Positions 20,901 through 31,807 of a stretch of 64,000 nucleotides of DNA are shown here, piece after piece. The position numbers and the translations under genes were made by a program. The DNA is from Antedon bifida. Lineage: Eukaryota > Echinodermata > Crinoidea > Comatulida > Antedonidae. The notes below the pieces were generated by a model, which was not told where the DNA came from, did not search any database, and saw only the letters and a list, made by a program, of their open reading frames with translations. Numbering within the stretch: position 1 is the stretch's first letter; each line of letters starts with the position of its first letter. The DNA lies in assembly GCA_963402885.1 (NCBI GenBank), contig OY727094.1, forward strand, positions 6,822,501 through 6,886,500. Reading direction: 5' to 3'.

Positions 20901-23900
20901 TACTACAATCAAGTGAAAGGTTTCTAAACTTTGACCTTAGATCTTCGAAATGTCACCTTAGATCTTCGAAATGTCAGACTGGCCTCTATTCTTTTGCGTA
21001 GTTTCCAATGAATTATTGTTTAGCTGTTTATGTCCACAGGGCCTACATGTTTGCGATATCTACAAACGTCATCTACAGAACTTGACATAGAATCGTCTGA
21101 ATCTGTATTGGAGTGGTCTAACGTTAAGACGAGGATTGCATGTGTAAAACGATGTCACAGTTTTGCTACAACTTGTAGTCACGTGGTGTATGATGCAACT
21201 AGTCGCACCTGTAGACTATATGCAGATGATGTGAAGTACAAACGCCCAGAAGGATATTGTCCAATGACAGTTGCCTTATCTGTTATCCATGTAAGTAAAA
21301 ACTTGGGAGGGAGAAAAGGAATGAGTCTTTGGGTACTGTGGATCCTCGGGGGAGATGAAAGATGTTTTAAGTGTTGTCCACACCTATTTGCGCTATTCAT
21401 CACAGGCTGCGAGAAGTTATAATACCCAAGATTTGTATCTCCATCATTTATAATTCGGAAAACAGCGACCTTTCGTTTCACGAAACGCCCCTCGAGTACG
21501 CACCAATTGGGTTTAATAGTTATTATGCACATGCTTATTTGGCTATGAACGACTTTTCAACTCGACAGCTAAATTTCGAATGTTGCATCGTGAAAACAAT
21601 ACGAAGCCAGCAAGACAACATAATTACGGTTATTGTTGAATACTACTCTTGCAAGGAAAAGCAGTTTAGAAGCATTGGCTAACATTTTGTTTTATTATAG
21701 ACCTAACCGTGTAATTATTTTCCTTTAGTATCGTGATTGTACAGAAGTTAAGAGTATGTTACCAACAGCACAAAGCGGTGTCTATGTGATCAAGGCGTGT
21801 GAATCGTGCGAATTCAAAGAAGTGTTTTGTGATATGGAGACTGATGGCGGTGGATGGACGGTAAGATAAAAACCTACTTCAGTTAAATTAGAAATTCATA
21901 TCAATTGCCGGTTTAATTCGTATTTAAGGGCGGGAAGTTCGTAAAATCGTAAAGGCCTAAAACCTAATTTACAAACCTTGACGCCCAACTTCTTTACTGG
22001 TGTTTTCTACAAGACAATATTATCTAAATTAAAAGAAACAACAAATAAGCGCCATGATGCAGGAGTGGAGTTTAATTTCATTTTGTTTCAATCATACTTT
22101 AATATAGTTGTAATACTTATAACCAAATCAATAACAGGTTTTCCAGAATCGAAAAGACGGGTCCGTTGATTTCTATCGTAATTGGGAAGATTATAAAAAT
22201 GGTTTTGGTGAAGTTTGCTGTGAATACTGGTTGGGGAACGAATACCTCCATCAACTGACGTCATCGGCTGCCTATGATCTGCGGATTGATATTGGGGACG
22301 AGGGAGGGTTTGCTGTGTACTCTAACTTTAGAATTGGACCTGAAGATGAAAAATACATTATGGACCTTACCTCCTATATAGACGGCAACAAAGGTAGGCC
22401 TATGCACAGATCAAGCAAAATTTGAACTTTGAAAAAGAAAAGCTTATTTATGTTTAAAACCCTTAATGACTTTCTTTAAAAACATTTTTTTGGCTTATTT
22501 TGCTTTAATTTGTATTTCTATCTGATTGATTGAAAACATGATTGTCACAAGAAAACCAAAACAATAAAAATAAGTGTAAACGTGTAATTTGGCAAATTGT
22601 TTGCATATTTCCTACTTTTTTAATGTACTTGAATCTACCGACTTTTTTTATACAACTAAACAACCCATATATGTATTACTAATCTTGTAGGCTTAGTATA
22701 TTATAAAAAAGTGTGATCATTGCCAATTGTATATAATAACATAATGTAGTTGTGTCTTTGTATCTAGATATCAACATACCTTAGAATAGATGTACTGTAC
22801 CATGTATAAAAACACTCTTGTTCCGTGTAAATAAATAGTGGTAGTTGTGCCGTGTATCTAGATATCAACATACCTTAGAATAGATGTACTGTACCATGTA
22901 TAAAAACACTCTTGTTCCGTGTAAATAAATAGTAGTAGTTGTGCCGTGTATCTAGACATCAACATACCTTAGAATAGATGTCTCTACCATGTATAAAAAC
23001 ACTCTTGTTCCGTGTAAATAACTAGTAGTAGGTTGTTCCGTGTATCTAGACATAAACATAACTTAGAATAGATGTATTGTACCATGTATAAAAACACTCT
23101 TGTTCCGTGTAAATAAATAGTAGTAGTTGTGCCGTGTATCTAGATATCAACATACCTTAGAATAGACGTATTGTGCCATGTATGAACTCTAGTTTCGTAT
23201 TAATAAATAGTAGTTGTACCGCGTATCTAGACCAGCGTTCCGCAACCTTTTTGACTGCGACCCTATGTTCCTATTTTGGAAATTTTTTCGCGACCCAACA
23301 TTGCGTATTTGATCTTACAGACCCCTCCCCTATGGTCGTGGGGCCTTTTGCAAAGCGAATTTTGTTAAACGACACCCCTAGATGGCTGCCAATGGTGCAC
23401 TCTCGCACGTAAAAATCAAGATAAATAGCACCTCACCGGAAATGACACTCTAATAATAGCGCACTCGCAATTGGCAAACATCGTTTCCTACTTTTTTCCG
23501 TCGGTAAACACATTTGCGTTCAATGCTAACGTCAAGGGGTTCTCCCGAACCATAAAGATTTCCCCTGGCTAGGGCCTAAACAACATCGCTATGAGTGTAA
23601 TTTGGGATGGACATGTTTGTATTGTTCTTTCTATTATTCTGTTCATTGTAAAAGTTCCCACTACAGAAAAATAGCGTCGTAGAACTAGGGTTATTAAATC
23701 CACATCCTAAAAGGGGGTGTCTAAAACTCAGATCTAGAAAATTCAGATCTCAGATATATCTGAGTTTTCTAGACCTAGAAAACTCAGATCTGAGTTTTCT
23801 AGTTGCAAAATGGAACTAGAAAACCCAGATCATCAAATGGATCGTTCCATTATTAATAGAGGGTAGCTTGTTTGAAATACTACAGTATTATACATTTTCT

Positions 23901-26900
23901 TACTAATAATAATAATTCTTGTAACTTGTAGTAGCAGCCTACGACTTAAATCATAAAGAAATACAGTATACACCTTTTAAAATGTAGGCTTAGCATTTAG
24001 GCCTAGCCTAGCTAAGCAAACTCAATTCAAGGCTCAACGTGTGGGCGCTATCGCCATGTATCGCGAAGAGTAGGCCTGGCCCTACTAGGCTAGAAGTGGT
24101 CAACTCGTACCCAAAATAACTCGTACCTATTCCCAACTTGGCTAACTCGTATCCACAACAACTCGTACATAACTTATTTTTAAGCCTACATTTTAACGGT
24201 AACGTGCACTGTATTTTCTTTATGATTTAAGCCGTAGGCCGCTTCTACATGTTACAATATTAGTACACAGTAATCAGTTTTAATAATACTCTAGTATTTC
24301 AAATGACCTACCTTCTGATTAATAATGGAATGATCCAAATGACCTACCAACCAATCATATGATGATCTTAGTTTTCTAGTTCCATTCTGGAACTAGAAAA
24401 CTCAGATATTGATATCTGAGTTTTCTAGATCTAGAAAAGTCAGATATCTGAGTTTCCTAGATCTAGAAAAGTCAGATATCTGAGTTTTCTAGATCTAGAA
24501 AACTCAGATATATCTTCTAGACACCCCCTAAAAGGGGATTCCCTAATTGGATCAACGAACTATGCGTCAAAAGCGTCCATTGACCCGTCGTCGATTCTCA
24601 ATTGTGTGTACGCTACTTTTCCACTTCTTTTACACTCCATTCGCACTACAGAAAAGGGATACTCCCGAAATCAGATAGAAAGAATATATTATACAAATAT
24701 TCTATCATGAGCTGATAAGTGACTCGTCAGTTGAACAGGCATGCGTAGTCAATAATTATTGCCCAGTTACTGATACAAGGAACTAATAGTTGTAGTTGAC
24801 ATTTTACTATTGCACAGTCGCTGATATACAAAGAACTAATAATGTTATTTTATATTGTTACTATTGCACAGTTTATGATACAAAAAACTAATTGTAGTTA
24901 ATATTTTTACTATTGCACAGTTGCTGATACAATTAACTAATAATGTTAGTTGATATTTTTAATATTGCAGTCAATAAATAATAGAAATAACTAATGCTTT
25001 TATATTATTTAACTATTGCAGTTTCTGAAAAAAAATCCAGACCAACATTTCAGAAAATGCTTCTTGTTTTATATTTTAGTTTACAAAGACCTTTGTCAGA
25101 GAAAATTAGAATATTTAGCCTTGTTATTGATAGTATACACAGTATTGTTGTACCATTCATTAATGTAATAATCAACCAACCACTAATGTAATATTACTAA
25201 CCAATAATACAAGTATTGAGTTCTAACAAGGAGGAATATATAAGTCCAGATATTATGATAAAATGATAATGTACACGAAAAAATAACTATTGAACGACCG
25301 TTCAATAGTGCGTACTATTGCACGCCATGTGACCTACAATCGTCTAATCAAATGAAAGGAATTTATATAGGTGTTATATAATACTATCAGTGTGATTAAT
25401 TAATAGTTATGACTTGTGCGCCATCGACATATCATAGAATATGTGTATCATGTATATTATAATTAAGTATTATTCTACAATTTCTACCAAATAGCTGTTA
25501 TATAAAGGTTACGTTTAAATTAAGAATAAATTGTGTGGTACAGTATTATAAACATCTTTTAATATAGCTATATATACCTATTAAATAGTTGCATTGTGTA
25601 TATTAACATCTACCAGAGTATTACATTGAAATGATTGTGTCTTGTATATTATTAACATCTACTATGGTGTTGTGTGGTAAGCTTTGGGCAATATCAACGC
25701 GGTAGCAGCCCAGAATATGGAAGAAGGAAAGCCCCACACGTAGAATGTACCGTCTAAAAAAATGCCATGATGATCCAATCATATCACTAAATGTTTGCAA
25801 TTCATTCAAAACTGAAGCAGCTGATTAATAAATAACATTTTACTTTAGAACAGTGTTATAAAACAAAAAATGCTTTGTATTTGCTGAATGGGAAAAACAA
25901 TACTAAGTCTAGCTAGGCTAAAGCGCCTAGGCTTAGCCTAATACTAAAAATCCAAGCTAGGCTATAGAAACGCAGCGATACCATTACGAAACTTTGACAG
26001 GCATCTGGAATTCACTCATCTGTGTTTTCCAACGAGATATTCATTAATCAAAATCATACAAACGATCTAAAGCTAATTTAAATGCTTTTTTTGGTCTAAA
26101 TTAGTACAATAATATCTCTTCAAAAATGTCGCGATACCAGTCACCACATTGAATCTATTCTTCGCGGCGACGCTGTTGTATTTCAAAAGCAATATATAAT
26201 AGTAGAACAAATATTTTTATATAGGACTTTTTGTTTTCATTTTGTTGAAAGCACCTGACTGTTCTATTCAACTTGACTTTGACTCGTTAATTAGAACAAT
26301 TTAATTATTTGTATACTATGAAATATTTGTGCTGTTCAGAGTTTTCTAATTTCTAATGGTATTTTTTTAACATTTCAAAATAAAAAATATACTACCGTAC
26401 AATCCATAGAAAAACAATGAAAAAAAATAATGTTTTCACTTATGAAATGACAAAATAAATGGTTAAATTCACACCAAAAATCCATTGGCTGGCAGCCAAT
26501 TTGACCATTTTTGGCTTTAAATTACAGTTTTTTTCATCTATTTTTAATCCAATTTTTGGTCAAAGTGGATAACTATTATGTTACATTAAAATGACATATT
26601 CAACAAAATTGTTGATTTAATTTTTTTCCAGGGGGACAATACATCTTTAAGGAATTTCTTTATAATTGATTTGCCTAAATATCCCTCAGTGTATTGTTAT
26701 CCAGACAACGTACACCCGTATATTCGCTTCACTTATAAACAAACACAGACCTTTCAATTCTCCTGATAAGTCTCCCATTAGTTCGATTCATCTCCCAATC
26801 TAACAATATTTTGGATAAATTCTAACAAAATCTCCCGATATGTATACACATTATATTTATAAATTCTACTAGGTTTACTCTAAATATTGATAGCGTAATA

Positions 26901-27503
26901 AAAAAAAAACTAATGTCGGTCCATAAGATGTTTATAATCAATCATGCCAGTAATAAGTGAAATAATGAGTTGGCAAGTCTGAAACACCCATGTTTACCAT
27001 TATAATAGATGGCAATATTATTTAGGTTTTTATAGCGCCCGCTACAGTTTATTGTAGAAATTATAGTGCCCTCTACAGTTCCATAAAACCTGCCGATATC
27101 TAACTTAATTTGAAACATTATTTCTGGATACGATCGAATAGGTTAATTTTCACAGATGAATTTGTTAATCAGACCCATGCGGGGTGTTCATATGTAGACA
27201 ATCGTATGTTGTGTAACAAGTTAATTGACGTAAAAAAGTGCATAAAACATTTCTTCTGTAGATGACCCTTTGACCTATCACAAGGAAATGACGTTTTCAA
27301 CCAAAGATCAAGACAACGACGGAGTAACCTACAATTGTGCTGTTAAGTATACTGGTGCATGGTGGTATAATACGTGCTTTGAGGTTCACCTAAATGGTAA
27401 ATTCGATGACGTCAACGAAGTAGCGTTCGGCATTGTTTGGATGGAACAACGTCAATTTACACGATTTTATCGGGCAAGTATGAAACTGCGAAGAACAAGA
27501 TAG
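17973..27503 (+). CDS. FREP-B: secreted PAN plus fibrinogen-domain protein
   Basis: Five exons: 17973-18024, 21040-21290, 21729-21860, 22138-22393, 27262-27503. All borders are GT/AG and the phases match FREP-A, giving 310 aa. A signal peptide (MFSLCFLFMVTLVSS) precedes the PAN/apple-like domain (residues 18-101) and the fibrinogen domain (102-310) with [25 protein letters not shown] (D245-D249) and GAWWYNTC. By manual alignment the PAN and first two fibrinogen exons are roughly 86-91% identical to FREP-A, but the last exon is only about half identical. That exon instead resembles the broken exons at 32200 and 35358. The last intron is 4.9 kb and full of repeats, so assignment of the last exon rests on phase and frame. 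FGEVCCEYW has two adjacent cysteines. An AATAAA lies at 27536. Confidence 0.82.
18611..18845 (+). repeat. GACC-type repeat elements, two tandem copies
   Basis: Two adjacent copies (about 18611-18745 and 18746-18845). Each begins AACAAGGCCAACAGCCAT-like, continues AAGTCGCGT and CATAGTGATACCGGAC, then GACA/GACC tetramers and CATAGTGAACTATAGA. Located in FREP-B intron 1, matching the placement in FREP-A. Confidence 0.65.
19240..19500 (-). pseudogene. Degenerate LINE fragment (L1/Tx1-like C-terminus)
   Basis: Reading the minus strand gives a decayed frame with WTTIYLAPHMCAMN, then FQYKILNKIIATNEQLF, and later a W-rich segment. This matches the general pattern (FQYRILHRIL.TN..L) of the C-terminal part of L1/Tx1-type ORF2 proteins. 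In-frame stops are present. Upstream minus-strand sequence to about 19830 may be part of the same copy, but I could not recognise it. Confidence 0.4.
19985..20140 (-). pseudogene. LINE reverse-transcriptase tail fragment
   Basis: The minus strand reads LEPLNIQRRALRIIL, the signature 'L..IQRRALRII' stretch found after the reverse-transcriptase core in CR1-like and related non-LTR elements. The frame is open for about 55 codons and then ends. It is probably a different insertion from 19240-19500. Confidence 0.45.
20300..21039. other. No gene seen (FREP-B intron 1)
   Basis: AT-rich with short (AAT)n runs near 20455 and 20550. The repeated CTTAGATCTTCGAAATGTCA near 20937-20977 is an adjacent ~22-bp duplication. 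No exon is seen before the PAN exon. Confidence 0.5.
22745..23232 (+). repeat. 94-bp tandem repeat, just over five copies
   Basis: GTATCTAGATATCAACATAC recurs (with small variants) at 22760, 22854, 22948, 23042 and 23136, a strict 94-bp period, with a truncated sixth start near 23223. Located in the FREP-B last intron. Confidence 0.9.
23233..23420. mobile_element. Possible hAT-type terminus at the satellite edge
   Basis: CAGCGTTCCGCAACCTTTTT followed by GACTGCGACCC resembles the terminal inverted repeats of hAT-superfamily elements (CAG.GGTTCTCAACC type). It starts directly after the last 94-bp repeat unit. I did not find the opposite end, so it may be truncated. Confidence 0.35.
23713..24528. 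mobile_element. 816-bp foldback element with TAAAA target duplication
   Basis: Outer ends are GGGGGTGTCTA and its inverse TAGACACCCCC. TAAAA directly flanks both (23708-23712 and 24529-24533). Behind the ends lie long inverted arrays of CTCAGATATCTGAGTTTTCT and AGATCTAGAAAACTCAGAT-type palindromes. A further inverted pair is TTCCATTATTAATA versus TATTAATAATGGAA-like sequence. The interior has no coding frame. It is a non-autonomous foldback or MITE-like element inserted in the FREP-B last intron. Confidence 0.75.
24755..25022 (+). repeat. ~62-bp degenerate tandem repeat
   Basis: Four to five diverged copies of a unit containing TTACTATTGCACAGTTGCTG, then ATACAA-GAACTAATA. Confidence 0.65.
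25275..25395 (+). repeat. Dispersed element E1, copy 1
   Basis: Closely matches 33575-33690. Both carry a GAACGATCGTTCAATAG-like palindrome, then GTGCGTACTATTGCACGCCA, and finish near GTGTTATATAAT. It lies in the FREP-B last intron and in the 31.5-37.2 kb duplication. Confidence 0.65.
25905..26220 (+). repeat. Dispersed element E2, copy 1
   Basis: Related to 33178-33545: a GGCTA-rich start, TTCGACAG-type block, ATGGTTTTTCCAAC-like block, ACGATCTAAAGCTAA, and a shared end GCGCTGTTGTATTTCAAAAG. Here E2 follows E1, while at 33 kb it precedes E1, so they are either independent elements or rearranged parts of one. Confidence 0.6.
26395..26655 (+). repeat. Dispersed repeat, copy 2
   Basis: Same family and orientation as 465-725, in the last intron of FREP-B. 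Confidence 0.6.
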
Positions 27504-28171
27504 ACTCACTAACAGGTATAGAATATCGGGCACTGAATAAAACTGCGAAGGACAGGCAGTCAATACGCTCAATTACTGTAATCTTTATCCAGTGTAAACA
27601 TATTTAAGCTTTCCATCCCACAGATGGTTCTCGAATACATAGTAATTTCAGCGTAAAAAAACTGGCGATTTCAAATGTACGTACCGCAGGACTAATACAT
27701 CGTCGTTTACAGAAACGAATAAATAGACACAATGATTTATGCATATGTATGTCAACCAAAATTAGCACTCTAGGGGAATTACTTTTGAAAGAGAAACTTG
27801 TCACAAAATGAGTCCAATTTTTTTATTTTGACTCATTTAAACAAACCCAATTTGTGTTTTGTATCTAACATTAGGATTGGGGATGAGGATAGGTACAAAG
27901 AGGAACACTTTTTTAATATATTCTTTATCCACTTAGTTATGAAATATTTTTTGATGTTTTATAGGCCTATAAATAATATACCACTAAATAGAGTAAAACG
28001 TTTGCGATTTAATACTTTGTTAAAACTCTCACTGTCATAGTCGATTGAAATAGTAAAGTACATGTAACGATACACCACTACGATATTTATATTTTTGTAA
28101 TTATTAATTAATACAAACGTTGAGAAGCAACTGTCAGTAATAAAGTATTATATTACTATGTGTTTTCTAAT
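27504..28171. other. FREP-B 3' flank; no further gene seen
   Basis: AATAAA at 27536-27541 is the likely polyadenylation signal. The rest is AT-rich with no recognisable exon. Confidence 0.5.
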
Positions 28172-28985
28172 CTAAAATACGCACTTTAAAAAATACTGTT
28201 ATTTTACGATAATATTGTTATATTTGCGCTTATATTGCGTTATCATCATCTTATAGACGTATAGGCCTAGTAACCATTTATGTAAAAAAAATAAAAAGGT
28301 CGAAATTTGGCAATTTTCCGAAAAAATCCCTGTACAAATTTTTTTTTCAAAAAATGGCCAAAATACGCACTTTACTGTTATTATGCAATAATATTGCTAT
28401 ATATGCGCATATTTGGCGTTATAATCATCTTCTAGACGTATAGTAACCATTCATGTCAAAAAAATAAAAGTCTAAATTTGGCCACTTTTCGAAAAATGGC
28501 CAAAATACGCATGTTTTAAAATACTGTGATTATGCAATAATATTGCTATATATGCGCATATATGGCGTTATCATCATCTTATAGACGTATAGTAACAATT
28601 ATGTGAAAAAATAAAAAGGTCGATATTTACTTATTTTAAAAAAAAATCCTGTACTATAGTACAGAGAATTTTTCAAAAAATGGCCAAAATAAGCACAAAT
28701 ACTGTTATTATGCAATAATATTGCTATATATGGGCATATATGGCGTTATAATCGTCTTTTATTTAGACGTATAGAAAAATTTTTAAAAAATTGCAAAAAT
28801 ACGCACTTTTTAAAAACTATTTGTTATGCAATAATATTGTTATATAATTATGCGCATATATGGCGTTATAATCATCTTATAAACGTATAGTAAATTTTTT
28901 TCGAAAAAATCCGTGAGATTTTTTTCCAAAAATTGCCAAAATACGCACTTTTTAAAAACTATTATTATGCAATAATCTGAATTGC
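28172..28985 (+). repeat. Degenerate tandem repeat of ~110-185 bp units
   Basis: About six copies. Each has CCAAAATACGCAC, then TTATGCAATAATATTGCTAT, GCGCATATATGGCGTTAT and ATCATCTTATAGACGTATAG. The units vary in length through A-rich spacer differences. Confidence 0.8.
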
Positions 28986-29052
28986 TTAGCTCTGGCATGG
29001 ATTATGGAATAGAAGGATATGCATCAGTTTGCGATCAAAGCTTCCATGACTC

Positions 29053-29221
29053 TAAAGCGTGGTTCCCACTTGCGACGTAACGCAAGGACGTAAACGCAAC
29101 GCAAGCGTTTTAACCAATGACAAGCGAAGTTATAGACAGTTAGCAATCACAAGCGAATAAGTCAATTCACTTGCGTTGCGTTACGTCCTTGCGTTGCGTC
29201 GCTAGTGGGAACCACGCTTTA
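29053..29221. mobile_element. MITE family 1, short form
   Basis: TAAAGCGTGGTTCCCACT at the left and the exact inverse AGTGGGAACCACGCTTTA at the right, about 169 bp. Inside are CAAGGACGTAAACGCAACGC and its near inverse, and a CCAATGACAAGCGAA core. Confidence 0.8.
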
Positions 29222-30662
29222 CCGACAGAGCGCGGACCGCCCACATTGTTACAAAATAACGAAACGGTCGCGTGTCTAATATTATTGTTTACTGAACATA
29301 TTCAACAACCTTAACATCGATAATTTAGGAGATTTATGAAGAAACCACTGCTTAGCCATATTAAAAACACGTTTGTTGTACTTGAGACCACAAGACACGG
29401 TAACAACATATAATATGGTCAAATGCATAATTTAATATTCTATAGATTAACGAAATTTGTAATGACAGGAGGTGGCAGGCCAATATGCTAATCCAAATAT
29501 AAAAAATGCATATTTTATTAATATTACCAACTATTTAAAATTACCGGTCGTAAGAAAGTGAACTTTTCGTAGTCCGATTGTGATGAAATTAAAACAAAAT
29601 TGTTCAGCAATATATTGTTGTTGTCAATTAATCATCGACAAAGACATGACAATAGAATCAGACTGCGCATACGATTTCTACATGGCTACGTTTTGTTCTG
29701 AAAAAATGTAACAGTTGATTCGCAGCGTTCTATAGAGGGCCGCGGTTAGAGACACGGAGTTCAATGAGCGTGTTTCTTTGATTGGCAGCAGTGCTTTAGT
29801 ACAGGCAAGCGCGTTGGGAAATCGTTTGACGTCACCGTGGATGCGTTTCCTTCTATTCCTTAATCCATGGCTCTGGTGATACAGAGGGGCGCCTAGCCTT
29901 CCTAGCTTGGAATGTACAATATTACAAATAATCAATTAATATTGAAGAAATTGTATCACGGAATGTGCTTATAATACAAATATGCGCTGTAGACAATATG
30001 CAAATGTATGCTGTATAGTCATTTTTATCGTTAGCGTTTTGTGTATGTATATTATTATTATAATCTTTAAAATATTAAAGTAATCCATTTTCATGATTTA
30101 GTATCATATTTATTTATTGATTCAAAAAGTAACTTGGTACGCTTGTAGCCTGTAATTTATTCAAGATAAATAATAAAAAAATATTATTTAATATTTATTC
30201 ATCATATTTAGGTTAATGGATTAATAAAATAAACTATTATTTAATGTGTATTCATAATAATTCATGTTAGTTCCATGGTTTACCTGAATTCGTAGGCCTA
30301 TGTGTATTTATCTACATCTACAAAGGCAGTTTAGTAGTACTACACTATCTACTATTTTGTTTACTTAAAATTGAATTCGATTTTCAAGAAATTCACACAT
30401 GTTATTTGAATCTATCAAATTAACATAATTCGATACAAATAAAAACAAAATGTATGGTATTTTAAGAAAAAAAAATCCGTTTCAGGTCCATTTTAAAAGA
30501 ATTTAACGCTTTCACAACAAAACGTAATCTTCAAGAGTGTACATAAAGTATTAAATCTTCATCATTAAAAAAGATTAAGAATGACATATGAATTGCAGCG
30601 TTAGTATAATAAAACACAATTTCATCTTCCACTGGTAGAACAGCCTATATTGTCATATTATA
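29222..30662. other. Intergenic; includes a GC-rich island at 29690-29910
   Basis: No gene is supported. The island at 29690-29910 is notably less AT-rich than its surroundings and gives an 85-codon minus-strand frame. Its minus-strand words (CCATGGATTAAGGAATAGAA) have an inverted relative near 28990-29020. That suggests a repeat or an old regulatory region rather than a protein. Confidence 0.4.
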
Positions 30663-30745
30663 CAAGGCCATTACCATGGCTGCAGTCGCGTGATCAAGTT
30701 AGTATTTACCGATCAACCGACAGACCAACCGACCCACCGAGCTGT
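30663..30745 (+). repeat. GACC-type repeat element, copy near PAN exon C
   Basis: ACAAGGCCATTACCATGGCT, then GCAGTCGCGTGATCAAGTTA, and CCGACAGACCAACCGACC units. It ends about 35 bp before the acceptor of the PAN exon at 30781. Confidence 0.65.
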
Positions 30746-30780
30746 AATAGATTTATTTATCTTGTTTATCATATCTTCAG

Positions 30781-31031
30781 GACCTATATGTTTACGATAT
30801 CTGCAGACATATTCTACAGAGCTTGACATAGATTCGTCTCATTCCGTATTGGAGTGGTCTTACGTAAAGACGAGGATTGCATGTGTAAAACGATGTCACA
30901 GCTTTGCAAAAACTTGTAGTCACGTGGCGTATGATGCAACAAGTCGCACCTGCAGACTATACGCAGATGATGTGAAGTACAAACGCCCGGAAGGATATTG
31001 TCCAATGACAGTCGCCTTATCTGTTATCCAT
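30781..31031 (+). CDS. PAN/apple-like exon of a third, incomplete fibrinogen-related gene (FREP-C)
   Basis: A 251-bp exon with acceptor CTTCAG and donor CAT|GTAAGT. It is in the same phase and has the same length as the FREP-B PAN exon, with no stop. It encodes RIACVKRCHSFAKTCSH and RTCRLYADDVKYK, nearly identical to FREP-A and FREP-B. I find no signal-peptide exon upstream. No first or second fibrinogen exon exists between here and the broken last exons at 32200 and 35358. It is a gene fragment left by duplication or deletion, or an exon kept available for splicing to a neighbour. The intact frame suggests recent origin or gene conversion. Confidence 0.65.
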
Positions 31032-31264
31032 GTAAGTTGAAGCGTGTAGGAAGGGAAGGAAAGGGAAGGAGGAGTTATAATACCGATAAGTTTTTTAAAC
31101 TATCAAGCAGCGTAGAGATGGCAATCAGAATATTGGACGATAAAAACTGACAATGATCGGACAATATTCTATTCGTTCTTGTATACAGCAAGATAAAAAA
31201 TAATATTTAATAGACCTCTCAACTTGGAAAAATGAAATAGCAAAAGGCGAGTTATTTTGAAACT

Positions 31265-31509
31265 ATTTTTGTTGGATATGTCACGTAATTTACTTCATTA
31301 AAGTATTCCTAAATAACATGCATGTTATTTTCTATATTTGGCTCTATCCACAATATCTACATATAAAATGATTTTTTTTCATTGCTTTATTGTCAATGCA
31401 TGATATTCTCTGTAAAAGAATAAGTAAATAAAATAATGCCACACAACCAAATACTGTAGAGCTAGCAAAACAGATTTAGAGGAGCAGTCTTCACATTCGA
31501 AGAAGAAGT
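31265..31509 (-). repeat. 245-bp block inverted relative to 34067-34310
   Basis: This sequence is a near-exact reverse complement of 34067-34310 and of 36720-36988 (more diverged). It contains TTGTTGGATATGTCACGTAA and ends in GAAGAAGAAG. It lies immediately before the tandem duplication that starts at about 31514. Confidence 0.8.
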
Positions 31510-31807
31510 ATGAAGTATATATACGCAAATGTTTGCGGACAAAATTCACAAAACTGTGTAAAGATATATCAATATAATATAAATATATAATCTGAAACCA
31601 TTTTTATTACACCTGAAACTTAAAAAAGGCCTCTTTTTACCACCACTAACTTGAGTAAATTAAACATATCTAGACCATTTTGAAAATTTACCTTGTGTTT
31701 GGAATGATAAAATACGGCCGGCAGAACATTTTGCAATATAATAATTTATTTCTGTGTAGATATTTTTATGTTGTGTATGGAGCAGTTTGTTTCGAATTTG
31801 GGTCGAC

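Noticed and set aside
29678-29935. 85-codon minus-strand frame in a GC-rich island
   Set aside because: No recognisable domain or exon borders, and part of its sequence has an inverted relative near 28990, which suggests a repeat.
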